A DNA stretch of 64,000 nt, taken from Aculops lycopersici. Its lineage: Eukaryota; Arthropoda; Arachnida; Trombidiformes; Eriophyidae. The notes under the pieces were generated by a model. The model had not been told where the DNA came from. It did not search any database and saw nothing but the letters and a program-made list of their open reading frames with translations. This document shows positions 30,571 through 40,553 of the stretch, one piece after another. Positions within the stretch are counted from its first letter, which is position 1. Every line of letters begins with the position of its first letter. Position numbers and translations under genes: made by a program. The stretch lies in the NCBI GenBank assembly GCA_015350385.1, contig WNKI01000002.1, positions 9,713,546 through 9,777,545 of the forward strand, in the 5' to 3' direction.

Positions 30571-32781
30571 ATGGCACCTGGAACTCAGGAGAGTGTTAGT
30601 AGAAATCAAAACAACACGCAACAACAACAATCACCGCACCAATTTTATAGCTTCAAAATGGCTAGATATTATCCTTACAAGAGCCGAAGGCTTCAAGATT
30701 ATCTATTAAATAGAAATCTGGTTACCTATGGAAACGCAAGTCCATTGGCAGGTTTGGCTCGCAACCATCCGCCATTTTTGCAACGCTTGAATTTAATGAA
30801 GAAGCTGCCTGTTCATGATGGATGCGTCAATACAATTTGTTGGAACAAAACTGGCGAATACATACTATCTGGTTCAGATGATTGCAATCTTTGTATCACA
30901 AAGCCTGCTTGTATGTTTGACCAGGGAAAGGATTATAATGTCCTTTATAAGATTCAAACTAGACATTTGGGCAACATATTTTCAGCCAAGTTTATACCCA
31001 ACTCCGCTGACACCCAACTAGTTTCCTGCTCTAGCGATGGTCCGGTGATAGTGCATGACATTAATTCAAGTGATCCAACGCAGGGTTATCTTACTTATAA
31101 TTGTCATTCTTCAACCGTATTCACAGTTGCCACAGTACCAGATGATGATAATGTTTTCCTAAGTTGTGGCGAGGATCATACCGTTCGCTTGTTTGACATG
31201 CGATGCCACCGAAGCTGCCACAGAACCTCCACCTGTCCGCATAGGTATTTGATAAAGAATAGTGATGCCATCTCTACTTTGTCCATCCATCCTTTGAATA
31301 CAAATCTATTATTAGTCGGTAGGGGCGATGGAGTTGGTTTGGTTTATGATCGCCGTCGATTGCCGGATGTAACCAATTTCTCGAGGGAGCAAGCTCACCA
31401 AGAACGTCTAGCTGCTTTGGAAGGTGGATACAAGCCCCCAGACAACTCCAAATTCACCGGTTACTTGCACCCTCTCGAAGGTGTGGTTGGCAAATTCTGT
31501 GTCCCTGATATGGAGGAAAAGAATCGCTTCACATCCCTTAGTTACTCAGCGAATGGTAGTGAGGTTTTAGCCTCTTATTCGGGAGATTACGTCTACTTAT
31601 TCAATCATGATACAAGTTCAAACTTTGAACTCATACAAACTCTGCCCAAAAAATGTCAATCGCCACAAGAGGCAGCGGAATCTCAAGGAAGGGGAAATAA
31701 CAACAACAACAACAACGAAAACAATTGTGATGATAGGACCAACAATGGAGGTAATAGCAGTAATAGGACATTGAGTGATAGAAACAGACGAAATGAACAG
31801 TCGCGCCGCATGCCTCGCATTCGGGTCCGAGGCGATTGGTCAGATACAGGAGTGAATAGTGTTCCCGAATCAGCTAGATCCCATAGTCCCAGTCCTCATG
31901 CCCAATTTTTGCAACGTATGGCTGAGGTTGCCTTCACCCTGAGCGCCGCTAGGTCTTCAAATACTCAACGCTTCTATTTCAATGCATCCAATGAAATGAA
32001 TTTACCTGCAAGCAATGAATCTAGCAATACGGCGCCTAGCGATGATCAGCAAACCATCGACGAGGAGGACGAAGACGAGGAGGTTGACGACGAGGAGGTT
32101 GAGGAAGAGGATGAGAATCGTCTATATGACGATGTTGAGATTATAATTGATAGTGATAATAACAACCATAGAGACGTGGATAGCAACGACTCGAGCAACA
32201 ATCCAACGCGAGAATCCGAAGACCCCAGGGGAAGACGGAAGAGCCGATCGGAAGGCGATCGCGAAGCGGCCGCTACGAACAGTCACCAGAGGTCGAGGGT
32301 CAGCGAGGAAACTAAGGCTAAGTTTAAGAGAACCTTTGCTGATCTGAAACAAAAATATAACCGAATTCCCACTTATAGTCCGCGAGTTAAGTATCAAGGG
32401 CACAGAAATTGCCGTACCTCCATAAAGCAGGCAACCTTTTGGGGCGACGATTACATAATGAGCGGCTCAGATTGCGGTAGAATAATGATTTGGGAAAAGC
32501 AGACTGCCAAGCTCAAGATGGCATTTCCGGCCGACGAGCGCGTCGTCAATTGTCTGGCCCCAAATCCACATTACTTTGCACTGGCGTCGAGTGGCATCGA
32601 CTACGATATAAAACTATGGTCAACTCAGGGTTTAGTCGAGGGTCCATTGCAAATGAGTGAGAGTCAGATGGAGAATATAATGAAAATTAACGAGGAGATG
32701 CTTGAGGAATCGAAGCAGACTATTTGCGTGCCTCCACATTTATTCTTTCGTGTTATAGCCTCGCTAGCTCGTGACCCTTGA
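30571..32781 (+). CDS. DCAF6: DDB1- and CUL4-associated factor 6
   Basis: DCAF6 (NRIP/IQWD1) is a WD40 substrate receptor for the CUL4-DDB1 ubiquitin ligase. The frame is 736 residues without introns. WD40 blades start near residue 75 with VHDGCVNTICWNKTGEYILSG, continue through HLGNIFSAKFIPNS and FLSCGEDHTVRLFD, and reach about 360 with SYSGDYVYLFNHD. A long disordered part follows: Asn-rich near 370-400 and a strongly acidic run near 495-520. Two final blades (GDDYIMSGSDCGRIMIWEK and ALASSGIDYDIKLW) close the propeller before residue 700. The family's order of blades, acidic linker and final blades is kept. An alternative start is the Met of MARYYPYKS, residue 30. It converges on the second serine protease, with stop codons 190 bp apart. 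Confidence 0.92.
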   Translation: MAPGTQESVSRNQNNTQQQQSPHQFYSFKMARYYPYKSRRLQDYLLNRNLVTYGNASPLAGLARNHPPFLQRLNLMKKLPVHDGCVNTICWNKTGEYILSGSDDCNLCITKPACMFDQGKDYNVLYKIQTRHLGNIFSAKFIPNSADTQLVSCSSDGPVIVHDINSSDPTQGYLTYNCHSSTVFTVATVPDDDNVFLSCGEDHTVRLFDMRCHRSCHRTSTCPHRYLIKNSDAISTLSIHPLNTNLLLVGRGDGVGLVYDRRRLPDVTNFSREQAHQERLAALEGGYKPPDNSKFTGYLHPLEGVVGKFCVPDMEEKNRFTSLSYSANGSEVLASYSGDYVYLFNHDTSSNFELIQTLPKKCQSPQEAAESQGRGNNNNNNNENNCDDRTNNGGNSSNRTLSDRNRRNEQSRRMPRIRVRGDWSDTGVNSVPESARSHSPSPHAQFLQRMAEVAFTLSAARSSNTQRFYFNASNEMNLPASNESSNTAPSDDQQTIDEEDEDEEVDDEEVEEEDENRLYDDVEIIIDSDNNNHRDVDSNDSSNNPTRESEDPRGRRKSRSEGDREAAATNSHQRSRVSEETKAKFKRTFADLKQKYNRIPTYSPRVKYQGHRNCRTSIKQATFWGDDYIMSGSDCGRIMIWEKQTAKLKMAFPADERVVNCLAPNPHYFALASSGIDYDIKLWSTQGLVEGPLQMSESQMENIMKINEEMLEESKQTICVPPHLFFRVIASLARDP

Positions 32782-32973
32782 TTGATGATGATTCAAGAGT
32801 AAACAAATAGAGGGATACATATATATGTTCGTCAAGCTATTACCAAGTATTGACTATGGTATCACAATTACATTACATTACATGATCTAAAAATGAGAGA
32901 CATCGATATCAAAAAACAAACAACTACAATTTGTTAATAAACAATCTTGCACACAACAACGAGGAATGAGGAA

Positions 32974-34848
32974 TCAATTTGTTATGTGTCGCTCAACCCA
33001 GTTTATATAGGAGGAGACTCGCGAGTAGAGGCCAGGTAAGAGTGGCCGAGCGCAACCGATACCTGTGGAGACCACACCAACCACTGCGTATTGACCATTG
33101 ATTCGACTCAACAATGGACCACCTGAGTCGCCGTGACAGGCGTCCTTGCCACCATTTTTAAAGCCAGCGCAAATGATACGATCGTCGATTTGCATCTCGC
33201 GTCCCGCTTGGCGAAACCAGTTTTGGCAAACCTTGTTGTCGATGATTGTCAGTTTAACCTTTTGCAGCTCGCTACTAAAATCCTCGCTCTTTTCGCTCAA
33301 TTTTCCCCATCCAATAACAATGGCATCGTGGCCAGAAAAGTTACCCGACTCTCGGCTGGGAAAACAGACTGGCCAAACAAATTCGTTCCATAGGATATCG
33401 CTGCGAAGTCTTAGCAGCGCAATGTCGGCATTATTTGCGTTGGCCGCCGAGGATTTCATCTGGCCGCCAGGCAAACCTCCGGTCATGTTGTCGTAGCGAC
33501 TAAAATCGTCGTGCATAACAATTTGCTCAACAGAATAGTCGCGCTCCAGGTAACTATTGATGTTGTTTTGTGACGAGGCCGCCGAGCGACTCAACGTGTG
33601 GCCACCTGTTCGAACAATTAGGTTTCCAACTAGCTGACTTCTGACGCAATGAGCGGCGGTTAAAATCCACCGCCGACCCACAATGACTCCGCCACAATGA
33701 TGATTTCCATGCCTCTGAATGCTCACGGCCCAGGGAAACTCGCCCTCGTAGGTGCTATTGCCTCCAACGATTCGTGGCTCGCGAAAGCCGCCCACCTGTT
33801 GGCGGCCGCAACTGGCGGCGCCCGGCAAGTCGGCCAAAGCTGAATTCTCGGCAGAGTTACCTTGACCACTTGTTGTTGCATAGTTATTATTATTATTATT
33901 TAAACTGCCATTACTAGCACCCGATTGAGGCGACGACTGGTCTTGAACTGAATTTGAAATGAACGACGTGCTACTAGGTTGAGGTCTCATATGTTGTTGG
34001 TGATGATGCTGTTGTTGCTGATTGGCTGATGCTGCGCCAATCAAGGCAGCCGCCGCGGCTGCCGAATAGTAGGGCGAGTAGCCGGTGGCACCTGTTGCCG
34101 ACGGCTGAACGCTACCGTGCTGATGGCGGCCATGGGCATGGTTGTGGTTGTCGCCATTGGCGTGGTGATGCTGATTATACACTGGATTGTAACTCATGGT
34201 TGTTGGCAGGTGCATCTGCGATCCACTTGTTGCGGCTGCTGCTCCTGCTGTCGCCGCCACCGCCGACCCTCCAGAGGATGATAGCAAATTTGAGATTGAG
34301 TTTGCACTCTGGGACTTGGACAGAATGCTATGAATGTAATTCAAATTCAAACTGCTACTATAGTGGGGCACAAACTTGTTGTGGCTCGTCATGACCCCTG
34401 GCTGATAATGAGCTCCATTGTTGTAGTGCCTCGAGTTGTAGTTCTCATTTTGCTGCTGCTGATGTTGGTGGTTGTTGATGTACATTTCCGCCTCATCCTC
34501 TATCTGGTTGTTTCCGGTCGCCGATGGTTTCATCGTAGGCTTGGGGGCCACTGAATTTGCATCAATATCCTCGGCAATGTCCTCAAAGGTATAATCTGTG
34601 ATTGAATTCTCACTCCTCTTAACCAAACTTACGCTGCTACTGGATCCACCCGAGCCTCCACCTAAATCTGGCGCCAATGATCCAGTAAATGATCGCAACA
34701 GGCGGCCACTGTCCCAATAGCGGTCATGATCGCTGCTCACTGGGATGGCTAAATTTGTCAATATATACAATAACAGCGAGTAAACCGGAAGCAACATGAA
34801 ACTCGAGCTCATGAGCCGGATGATGAAACGAGAAAGTACCGCACACAT
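32974..34848 (-). CDS. Trypsin-like serine protease with long low-complexity stem
   Basis: An S1 protease of 624 residues, ATG at 34846-34848. A hydrophobic stretch near residues 15-37 (MLLPVYSLLLYILTNLAIPV) acts as signal peptide or anchor. About 320 residues of stem follow, rich in Asn, Gln, His, Ser and Ala, with poly-Asn and poly-Ala runs. The activation site is R/IVGGN near residue 358, and the protease domain fills the rest. The triad is visible in LTAAHC, NADIALL and GDSGGP, and KDACHGDSGGPL predicts trypsin-like specificity. The domain carries an insertion rich in Gly, Ser and Asn before the catalytic Asp. No CLIP domain is visible. With the 14-kb protease it is the second membrane or secreted S1 protease here, but the stems are unrelated. 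Confidence 0.87.
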   Translation of the reverse strand: MCAVLSRFIIRLMSSSFMLLPVYSLLLYILTNLAIPVSSDHDRYWDSGRLLRSFTGSLAPDLGGGSGGSSSSVSLVKRSENSITDYTFEDIAEDIDANSVAPKPTMKPSATGNNQIEDEAEMYINNHQHQQQQNENYNSRHYNNGAHYQPGVMTSHNKFVPHYSSSLNLNYIHSILSKSQSANSISNLLSSSGGSAVAATAGAAAATSGSQMHLPTTMSYNPVYNQHHHANGDNHNHAHGRHQHGSVQPSATGATGYSPYYSAAAAAALIGAASANQQQQHHHQQHMRPQPSSTSFISNSVQDQSSPQSGASNGSLNNNNNNYATTSGQGNSAENSALADLPGAASCGRQQVGGFREPRIVGGNSTYEGEFPWAVSIQRHGNHHCGGVIVGRRWILTAAHCVRSQLVGNLIVRTGGHTLSRSAASSQNNINSYLERDYSVEQIVMHDDFSRYDNMTGGLPGGQMKSSAANANNADIALLRLRSDILWNEFVWPVCFPSRESGNFSGHDAIVIGWGKLSEKSEDFSSELQKVKLTIIDNKVCQNWFRQAGREMQIDDRIICAGFKNGGKDACHGDSGGPLLSRINGQYAVVGVVSTGIGCARPLLPGLYSRVSSYINWVERHITN

Positions 34849-35989
34849 CCAACCACTTGGTGGTCAATACCTATGTGATGTGTGTCTTTATTAAGATCCA
34901 ACCTCTTCTTCTATGGTCGCTTCAATTTGCCTCTCTGTCGTGATATCCTAAGATCTTGAAAAATATCGGATTTTGTGTTGAAGACTCAATGACTTAGATC
35001 GCGTAATGATTAAGTATAATTCATTAAACGACACTGATTGCATAACTTTATTTGTTCATCGCTCTCTCCCACCCTTTCTCTTTCTATCTATACACAAGTT
35101 ACACTAAACTACCCGCTCAAACACAATACACCACCTGAAACGCAAAGCTTCTTGGGGTCCAAAGTGTTGAAGCCGGAGGAAGAGTTATCTAGAGTCCAAA
35201 ATAATAGCTATAGATACGTAAGCTTGGACAACTCTCTTGACTATAACCATCCAATGCGGTTTGCACATGGACTAATAGAAGCGAGCTCGACAAATTGTTT
35301 TCGAAGAATCAAATTAGCGACTCAAATTGGTTTGTTGCGTTCTGTAAATTCCATCCCCCAAAGTGAAAGCGTCCTGATATCGTTTTAGTCTCTATTATTG
35401 AGTCCATTTTTCGGAACACCCAACGCACTAAGCTATTGGACATTACACTTGTTGAAATGAAACTACTGACTCACTGACCTTAACATTACCCCTGTAGCTA
35501 GGAGCAAAGAGAATCAATCGATAGAATCCCAATCAAAGCCATAGCTATTATGTCATTCTATTTTAGTTCGTTGACTGTTTGAGTACCGATTCATGAATTT
35601 AGATGAACTCATACAGGTACAGGTAGTGACGTCCTCCTGCGTTATGGTTAGCAAACAACAACAACACCACCAACTCACACACCTGTTGTCAATTTTCCCC
35701 CATCTACGACTCTCACACTCTTACTACTCTAGGGTTATTGACCGCAAGGTCGCAATAGCTGTTATTTAGGTGAGACTAACCTGGTGACAAGAGGGCCAGA
35801 GAGACCTATTAAGAGACTCAGCTCGTTGGGTTGAGGAAAGGTGCTGATTTAATTGCAACGCGGAACTCGTTTAAGACTTCTGGTTTTGGTTCTGTTGCTC
35901 TAATTGTTATTCTATCCACTTGATTTAGTTCCTGATTTTCCCTATTATATGATACATCGAATAGTTCAAATATATATTTATACATAAAT
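34849..35989. other. Intergenic region with no gene seen
   Basis: About 1.1 kb upstream of the second serine protease and downstream of GalE. A plus-strand frame of 116 codons (35038-35388) has no family features and is not called. A CRE-like TGACGTC lies near 35627, and a CCACTTG at 35917. Confidence 0.4.
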
Positions 35990-37282
35990 TTAGTTATCCA
36001 CCTTACCTACTATCGTAGTGCCAGGCACCGTCTCTTTGTCACTCTTCGAACTAACTAAAATTTTGCTGCTGCCATTATAATCATCGTCATTAGTCATACT
36101 TTTGAAACCTTCCGGGTTGCTACTTTGCCACTTGTACGTATCACGTACCATTTCAACTATCGTATACTTGGATCTCCAATTGAGCTTCTCAAAGGCCAAA
36201 TTAGCGTCTGCATAAACGGACCCGGCGTCGCCCTCTCGCCTACCGGTGACCTCGTATGGAACCTTGACGCCATTAACCGTCTCGAAAGTTTTGATTATAT
36301 CCAATACCGAGTATCCGGTTCCAGTGCCAAGATTGAATGCTCTGTAGGTGGATTGTTTGAAGTAGCCGTCTTCACCTGTCCATTGGTCATCTTCCAACAG
36401 GTAATCTAGCGCGTGCGTATGTCCACTTGCCAAGTCCATGATATGAATGTAATCTCGAACTCCAGTTCCGTCCACAGTATCGAAATTGTTACCAAAAACA
36501 TAGAGTGTTTTGCGCTTCCCGATGGACACCTGGGACACGTAAGGCATCAGATTATTTGGTACACCTTGGATATGCTCGCCAATTATACCCGATGGATGGG
36601 CGCCAACGGGATTGAAGTAGCGCAACGAGATTATCCTCCATTTGTTACTATTTCCATTCGAGTTTGCTAATGCTGTTGTTGATTGCTCTTGCTTTGAGGA
36701 TGACTTGCACAAATCCTCAAGTATTTGCTCAATCATATATTTGGTTCTTCCATAAGGATTCAAGAGGTTCAAACCAACTTGATGTTTCTCATCCACAGGT
36801 AGATATTGGGGTAGTCCGTAGACTGTGGCCGAGGAGCTGAATATGAGAAGCTTGCATCCATGTCGCTTCATAACATTCAACAAGTTGATGGTACCAATCA
36901 AGTTGTTGGTATAATATTCCAAAGGTATACCAATACTCTCAGATACAGACTTGAGGGCCGCATAGTGGATAACGGCCTTTATATTGAATCGATGGAATAT
37001 CTCATCCAAATCACTAGTGTCGTCCACTAGATCTAATCGCTGAAAGTGTGTTAGCTGCTTACCGGCCAGCAACTCAACTCGCCTCAAACTCTCAGGTAGC
37101 TCGCGAGAGTTACCATTATCATCAACTAAATTAGTGCTCATTGGAGTGGCCAAACAATTATCCACCACAACAACTCGATATTTTTGATTTAGAAGCAACA
37201 ATACACTATGCGAACCGACGTATCCGGCGCCGCCAGTAACGAGAATGGTAGTCTGCTTCTCTCTTGTCATCTTGATGTACAT
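35990..37282 (-). CDS. GALE: UDP-glucose 4-epimerase
   Basis: GalE interconverts UDP-glucose and UDP-galactose in the Leloir pathway, in the cytosol with bound NAD. The frame has 430 residues. The NAD-binding glycine motif GGAGYVGSH is near residue 17. The catalytic Ser and Tyr/Lys appear as SSSATVYG and PYGRTK, and RYFNPVGAHPSG and GTGVRDYIHIMDLA follow in the usual order. Most relatives have about 350 residues. The excess lies in two surface insertions (a stretch near 45-70 and a Ser/Gln/Asn-rich one near 195-215) and a C-terminal extension of about 40 residues. An alternative start, the second Met four codons on, sits immediately before TREKQTTILVTGG. Confidence 0.95.
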   Translation of the reverse strand: MYIKMTREKQTTILVTGGAGYVGSHSVLLLLNQKYRVVVVDNCLATPMSTNLVDDNGNSRELPESLRRVELLAGKQLTHFQRLDLVDDTSDLDEIFHRFNIKAVIHYAALKSVSESIGIPLEYYTNNLIGTINLLNVMKRHGCKLLIFSSSATVYGLPQYLPVDEKHQVGLNLLNPYGRTKYMIEQILEDLCKSSSKQEQSTTALANSNGNSNKWRIISLRYFNPVGAHPSGIIGEHIQGVPNNLMPYVSQVSIGKRKTLYVFGNNFDTVDGTGVRDYIHIMDLASGHTHALDYLLEDDQWTGEDGYFKQSTYRAFNLGTGTGYSVLDIIKTFETVNGVKVPYEVTGRREGDAGSVYADANLAFEKLNWRSKYTIVEMVRDTYKWQSSNPEGFKSMTNDDDYNGSSKILVSSKSDKETVPGTTIVGKVDN

Positions 37283-38594
37283 GTAGATCTGGAGTATCTT
37301 GCTTGATTCTCAAATTTGAGATAAAAAATTTGCAATATCGACACAAAATTTTGTTCAAAAAAAGAATGGGCTGTCGTCGACCTTGTAATTTGAACCTCGT
37401 TTCCAATAGCTAGGGTATCGGGCTTAGAAAATTTAAAACAAATTTCAATAGTACCTCTGACTCACTGCCTTACTTGACGCGTCTCCTGTTCAGTTCAGTG
37501 TCAGAACTGAGGGTGTCTATGCTATAAGCTTTACCTCTGTCTTCTTGTCAGTGTCGATGACAAGACACCGACAGCACGATTGCAACAATCTCTCTGGGCT
37601 AAATATATAACTATTCCCTATGATAATGTTGACGTCTAGTAGCTGATGACGGATGCTCAAATTTTGTCTTGTTTACCTACTACCTGGCTTGTTTATTCAT
37701 ATCTAGTATGTATTTGTTTGATGATATTCTGTCAACAAAACGATACCTACGCGGCTGTATTCAATAATTTTTATCGGAAATATCGCTGGACCCATAAGGT
37801 AAACAAACAAACACTACAAACGATCGGCACGCCTGACCACGTGCTCGGCAAGACTCTTGTACGTGCTAACGGTCTTGGTATTATTAGAAACTACACTGTA
37901 AAGACGATTGGGAGTTGGAGATCGAACTCCACTCAAATTGATTGCGACAACCACCGTGAGTTAGTGGATTCTGACTCGACAGAAGAGGACAGATGTTTTG
38001 CGGGACCAAAAGGGCGTTACCTGAGGCTTTCGTGATCGAGTCGGCGACAAAAGTATGTTTACAGATTACTCCCCACTGTTTTGCTGATGCAGACAATCTT
38101 CTGTCACAGGTTGCCATTATGATTTATGATCTTTTTATGACAACACCAGTCTCGTAAATTTAGCATTGAATATTGTACAGGTATCCAACTCAACGGTTGC
38201 TCAGGATAACTGTTAGTGGTGTTACTGATAGATAGAGGCAAGTCTACAAAATCAAGGTCTCTCAAAGATGAAATTCAAAATGCGACAAAGAGACACCTGC
38301 TACTACTTGTTCAATTAGCTAGCCACCCTTTAGAGATTCTCATGCGAAATAATTTATTGACAATTCTTACGAGAATCTGAAACTAGATTCTCTTAGTCTA
38401 CTTCTCATCGCTGATAGGTTGCGATGTAGTTGATTGTTGTTGCTTGAGCTCTTATACTGACTCTGCGAGTTTTCTCTCTACCTCAGTCCAAATCGTTAGT
38501 CTTGGTTAACCGTGATGGTGTTGTAGTAAGCGAGTATTACTCAGTTGAAGGTTGGAGATTGAAAAAAATAACTTCATGAGTGCTTGTTGCGTGT
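37283..38594. other. Intergenic region with no gene seen
   Basis: About 1.3 kb between GalE and IDH3B, both on minus. A 129-codon plus-strand frame (37646-38035) starts with a hydrophobic run but resembles no family and is not called. TTTATT near 38353 (AATAAA on minus) could be the IDH3B poly(A) signal. Confidence 0.4.
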
Positions 38595-39899
38595 TCAAGC
38601 GAGATGCTCCATAACAGCTTTCGTGAAGTCAGTGGTCGAGGCATAGCCACCTTGGTCTCTTGTTCTAACTTTACCCGAGGCGATGACTCTTTCAACGGCA
38701 GTTTGAACGAGGTGAGCATAGTCGTGCAAGTTTACGTGGCGCAACATCTTCGAGGCACAAAACAACATGGCAGTTGGATTGGCAATATTCTTACCAACAG
38801 CCTGACCATAGGTGTGTCTAGCTCCTGGTTCGTGGATTACACAATCTGAAGAGTAACTTGCACCAGGCACAACACCGGCACCTCCAACTAAACCTGCTGA
38901 GAGGTTGTCTATGATGCTTCCGTAAAGATTTGGCATAACCATTACGTCGAATTGTTGGGGGTGCGAGACGAGTTGCATGCAGGTATTGTCAATAATCATT
39001 GATTCAAACTTGATTTGTGGGTATAACTCTGCGGTCTCTTGGCAACATTTCAAAAACAAACCATCGCCCAACTTCATAATGTTGGCCTTGTGCACGGCAG
39101 TCACCTTCTTGCGTCCATGTTTCGTTGCATAGTCAAAAGCAAACTTGGCAATCCTTCGCGACTTTGACTCGGTGATGATCTTCAAACATTCAACAACACC
39201 TGGAACACTCTCGTGCTCCAAAGCACTGTATTCTCCTTCTGTTTGCTCTCTGATGACATAAAAGTCTAGATTTGGATGCTTAGTTCTGAATCCTTGCATC
39301 GAGCGAATGTGGACCACATTTGCAAACAGATCGAGTTGTTTCCTGATCTTCATGTTGAGAGTTTGCACATCGCCACCGCCACTCATTGCGGGTGAGGATA
39401 GAGTACCTTTCAGGGCAATTCCATTAGTCTTGATAGATTCAACAACTGTGTCCAACGGGACGCTCATAGAGGGATTTACCTCACTCAAAAAGTATTCCTC
39501 GAACTCTATCGGCACACTGATGGCCGAGAGAACGTTCTTAACGGCAGCACAAAGCTCTGGTCCAACTCCATCACCTGGGATTAAGGTGCATTTCAGTTTC
39601 GAGCCCTGATCTGTTTCGGCCTGCTGTGATTGCTGGTTTACTGTGTGAGTAGGTGCGTTTAGCTCGTTGACTCCAGTAGTACTAATTTGTCTCCTCGTAG
39701 TAAAAGTTTGGTTTCGATTTAATGATGAAATAGATCTTCTTGATAGACTAGATATTGGTGCAGCACTTATAAAGCCAGTACCAAATGACCTATCTAGTAG
39801 GTTGTTTAACAAAGTAGTAGTTCTAACTAGTGTTTTGGGTTTCGTGAGCATGAGTTTCGATTGTCTACCGAATTGGAGAACAAATGTTGTGTTCAACAT
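38595..39899 (-). CDS. IDH3B: Isocitrate dehydrogenase [NAD] subunit beta, mitochondrial
   Basis: A regulatory subunit of the mitochondrial NAD-dependent isocitrate dehydrogenase of the citric acid cycle. The frame has 434 residues. About the first 85 are Arg/Ser/Thr-rich and fit a mitochondrial targeting peptide plus linker. Then follow TLIPGDGVGPEL, LDLFANVVHIRSMQGF, IREQTEGEYSALEHESVPG, AVHKANIMKLGDGLFL and LVGGAGVVPGASYS, in the family's order. LSEVNPSMS and the close match of the central block to animal beta subunits separate it from alpha and gamma. The N-terminus is longer than usual (human beta is 385 residues). It is head-to-head with VPS33A, start codons about 650 bp apart. Confidence 0.93.
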   Translation of the reverse strand: MLNTTFVLQFGRQSKLMLTKPKTLVRTTTLLNNLLDRSFGTGFISAAPISSLSRRSISSLNRNQTFTTRRQISTTGVNELNAPTHTVNQQSQQAETDQGSKLKCTLIPGDGVGPELCAAVKNVLSAISVPIEFEEYFLSEVNPSMSVPLDTVVESIKTNGIALKGTLSSPAMSGGGDVQTLNMKIRKQLDLFANVVHIRSMQGFRTKHPNLDFYVIREQTEGEYSALEHESVPGVVECLKIITESKSRRIAKFAFDYATKHGRKKVTAVHKANIMKLGDGLFLKCCQETAELYPQIKFESMIIDNTCMQLVSHPQQFDVMVMPNLYGSIIDNLSAGLVGGAGVVPGASYSSDCVIHEPGARHTYGQAVGKNIANPTAMLFCASKMLRHVNLHDYAHLVQTAVERVIASGKVRTRDQGGYASTTDFTKAVMEHLA

Positions 39900-40553
39900 T
39901 TTATTTGATGAATTTTAGAATTAAGCGTTTGCCTTGAATGCCAATAAATATAATAAGCCTAGGTTCAGGTACAACGATGATAGTTCTATAAATAAAAACT
40001 CAACAATAACAACAAAGATTTAATTGATTCCTACGTATGAAAGTCTACAATATAAATAACAGATGTACATATAGCGTCGTCAGCAGGTTAATAGTATTGT
40101 AGCAATAATTCAAAGAAATGCCCTTGCGGCCCCAAGAGTTATCTCAAACTTATGTCCACTATTTTCCCCTCATTCTTCCATAGTTTGACATTGACAAGAA
40201 AGGGGACGCACTCTCAAAACGTGCACCTTGACGCAAGGGCCATGTCTCCCGCGTTCAGCGACCGAGTGGCGCGGTCTGCTTCAGAATGCGAGGAATCGCA
40301 TAACAGCTGATGAATTTGAATGTAGGCCGTAATGACCAGCTCAATATTGCATAAGATCTGGCATATGGTTTAGACTTGTAGTCTTGAATGATCCCATCAA
40401 ACACTTTTATTAGAGGTGACCAACATGGTTTAGTCGATCATGTTAATTATAGATCTTATTAGTCAGTTAATCTGACATTTTTCCACAATCAAAATCAATC
40501 TCCTTGCAGCTGTTGGCAAGACATACTGCCGACGATCATCAAGATAACACATA
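39900..40553. promoter_or_regulatory. Divergent promoter region, IDH3B / VPS33A
   Basis: About 650 bp between two head-to-head start codons, AT-rich near both genes with a GC-richer middle (about 40110-40300). It should contain both promoters; no TATA box or named site could be assigned. Confidence 0.45.

Noticed and set aside
35038..35388. 116-codon plus frame upstream of the second serine protease
   Set aside because: No family, and it overlaps the protease promoter region; nothing beyond length supports it.
37646..38035. 129-codon plus frame between GalE and IDH3B
   Set aside because: A hydrophobic start is followed by sequence without domain features; isolated and unsupported.
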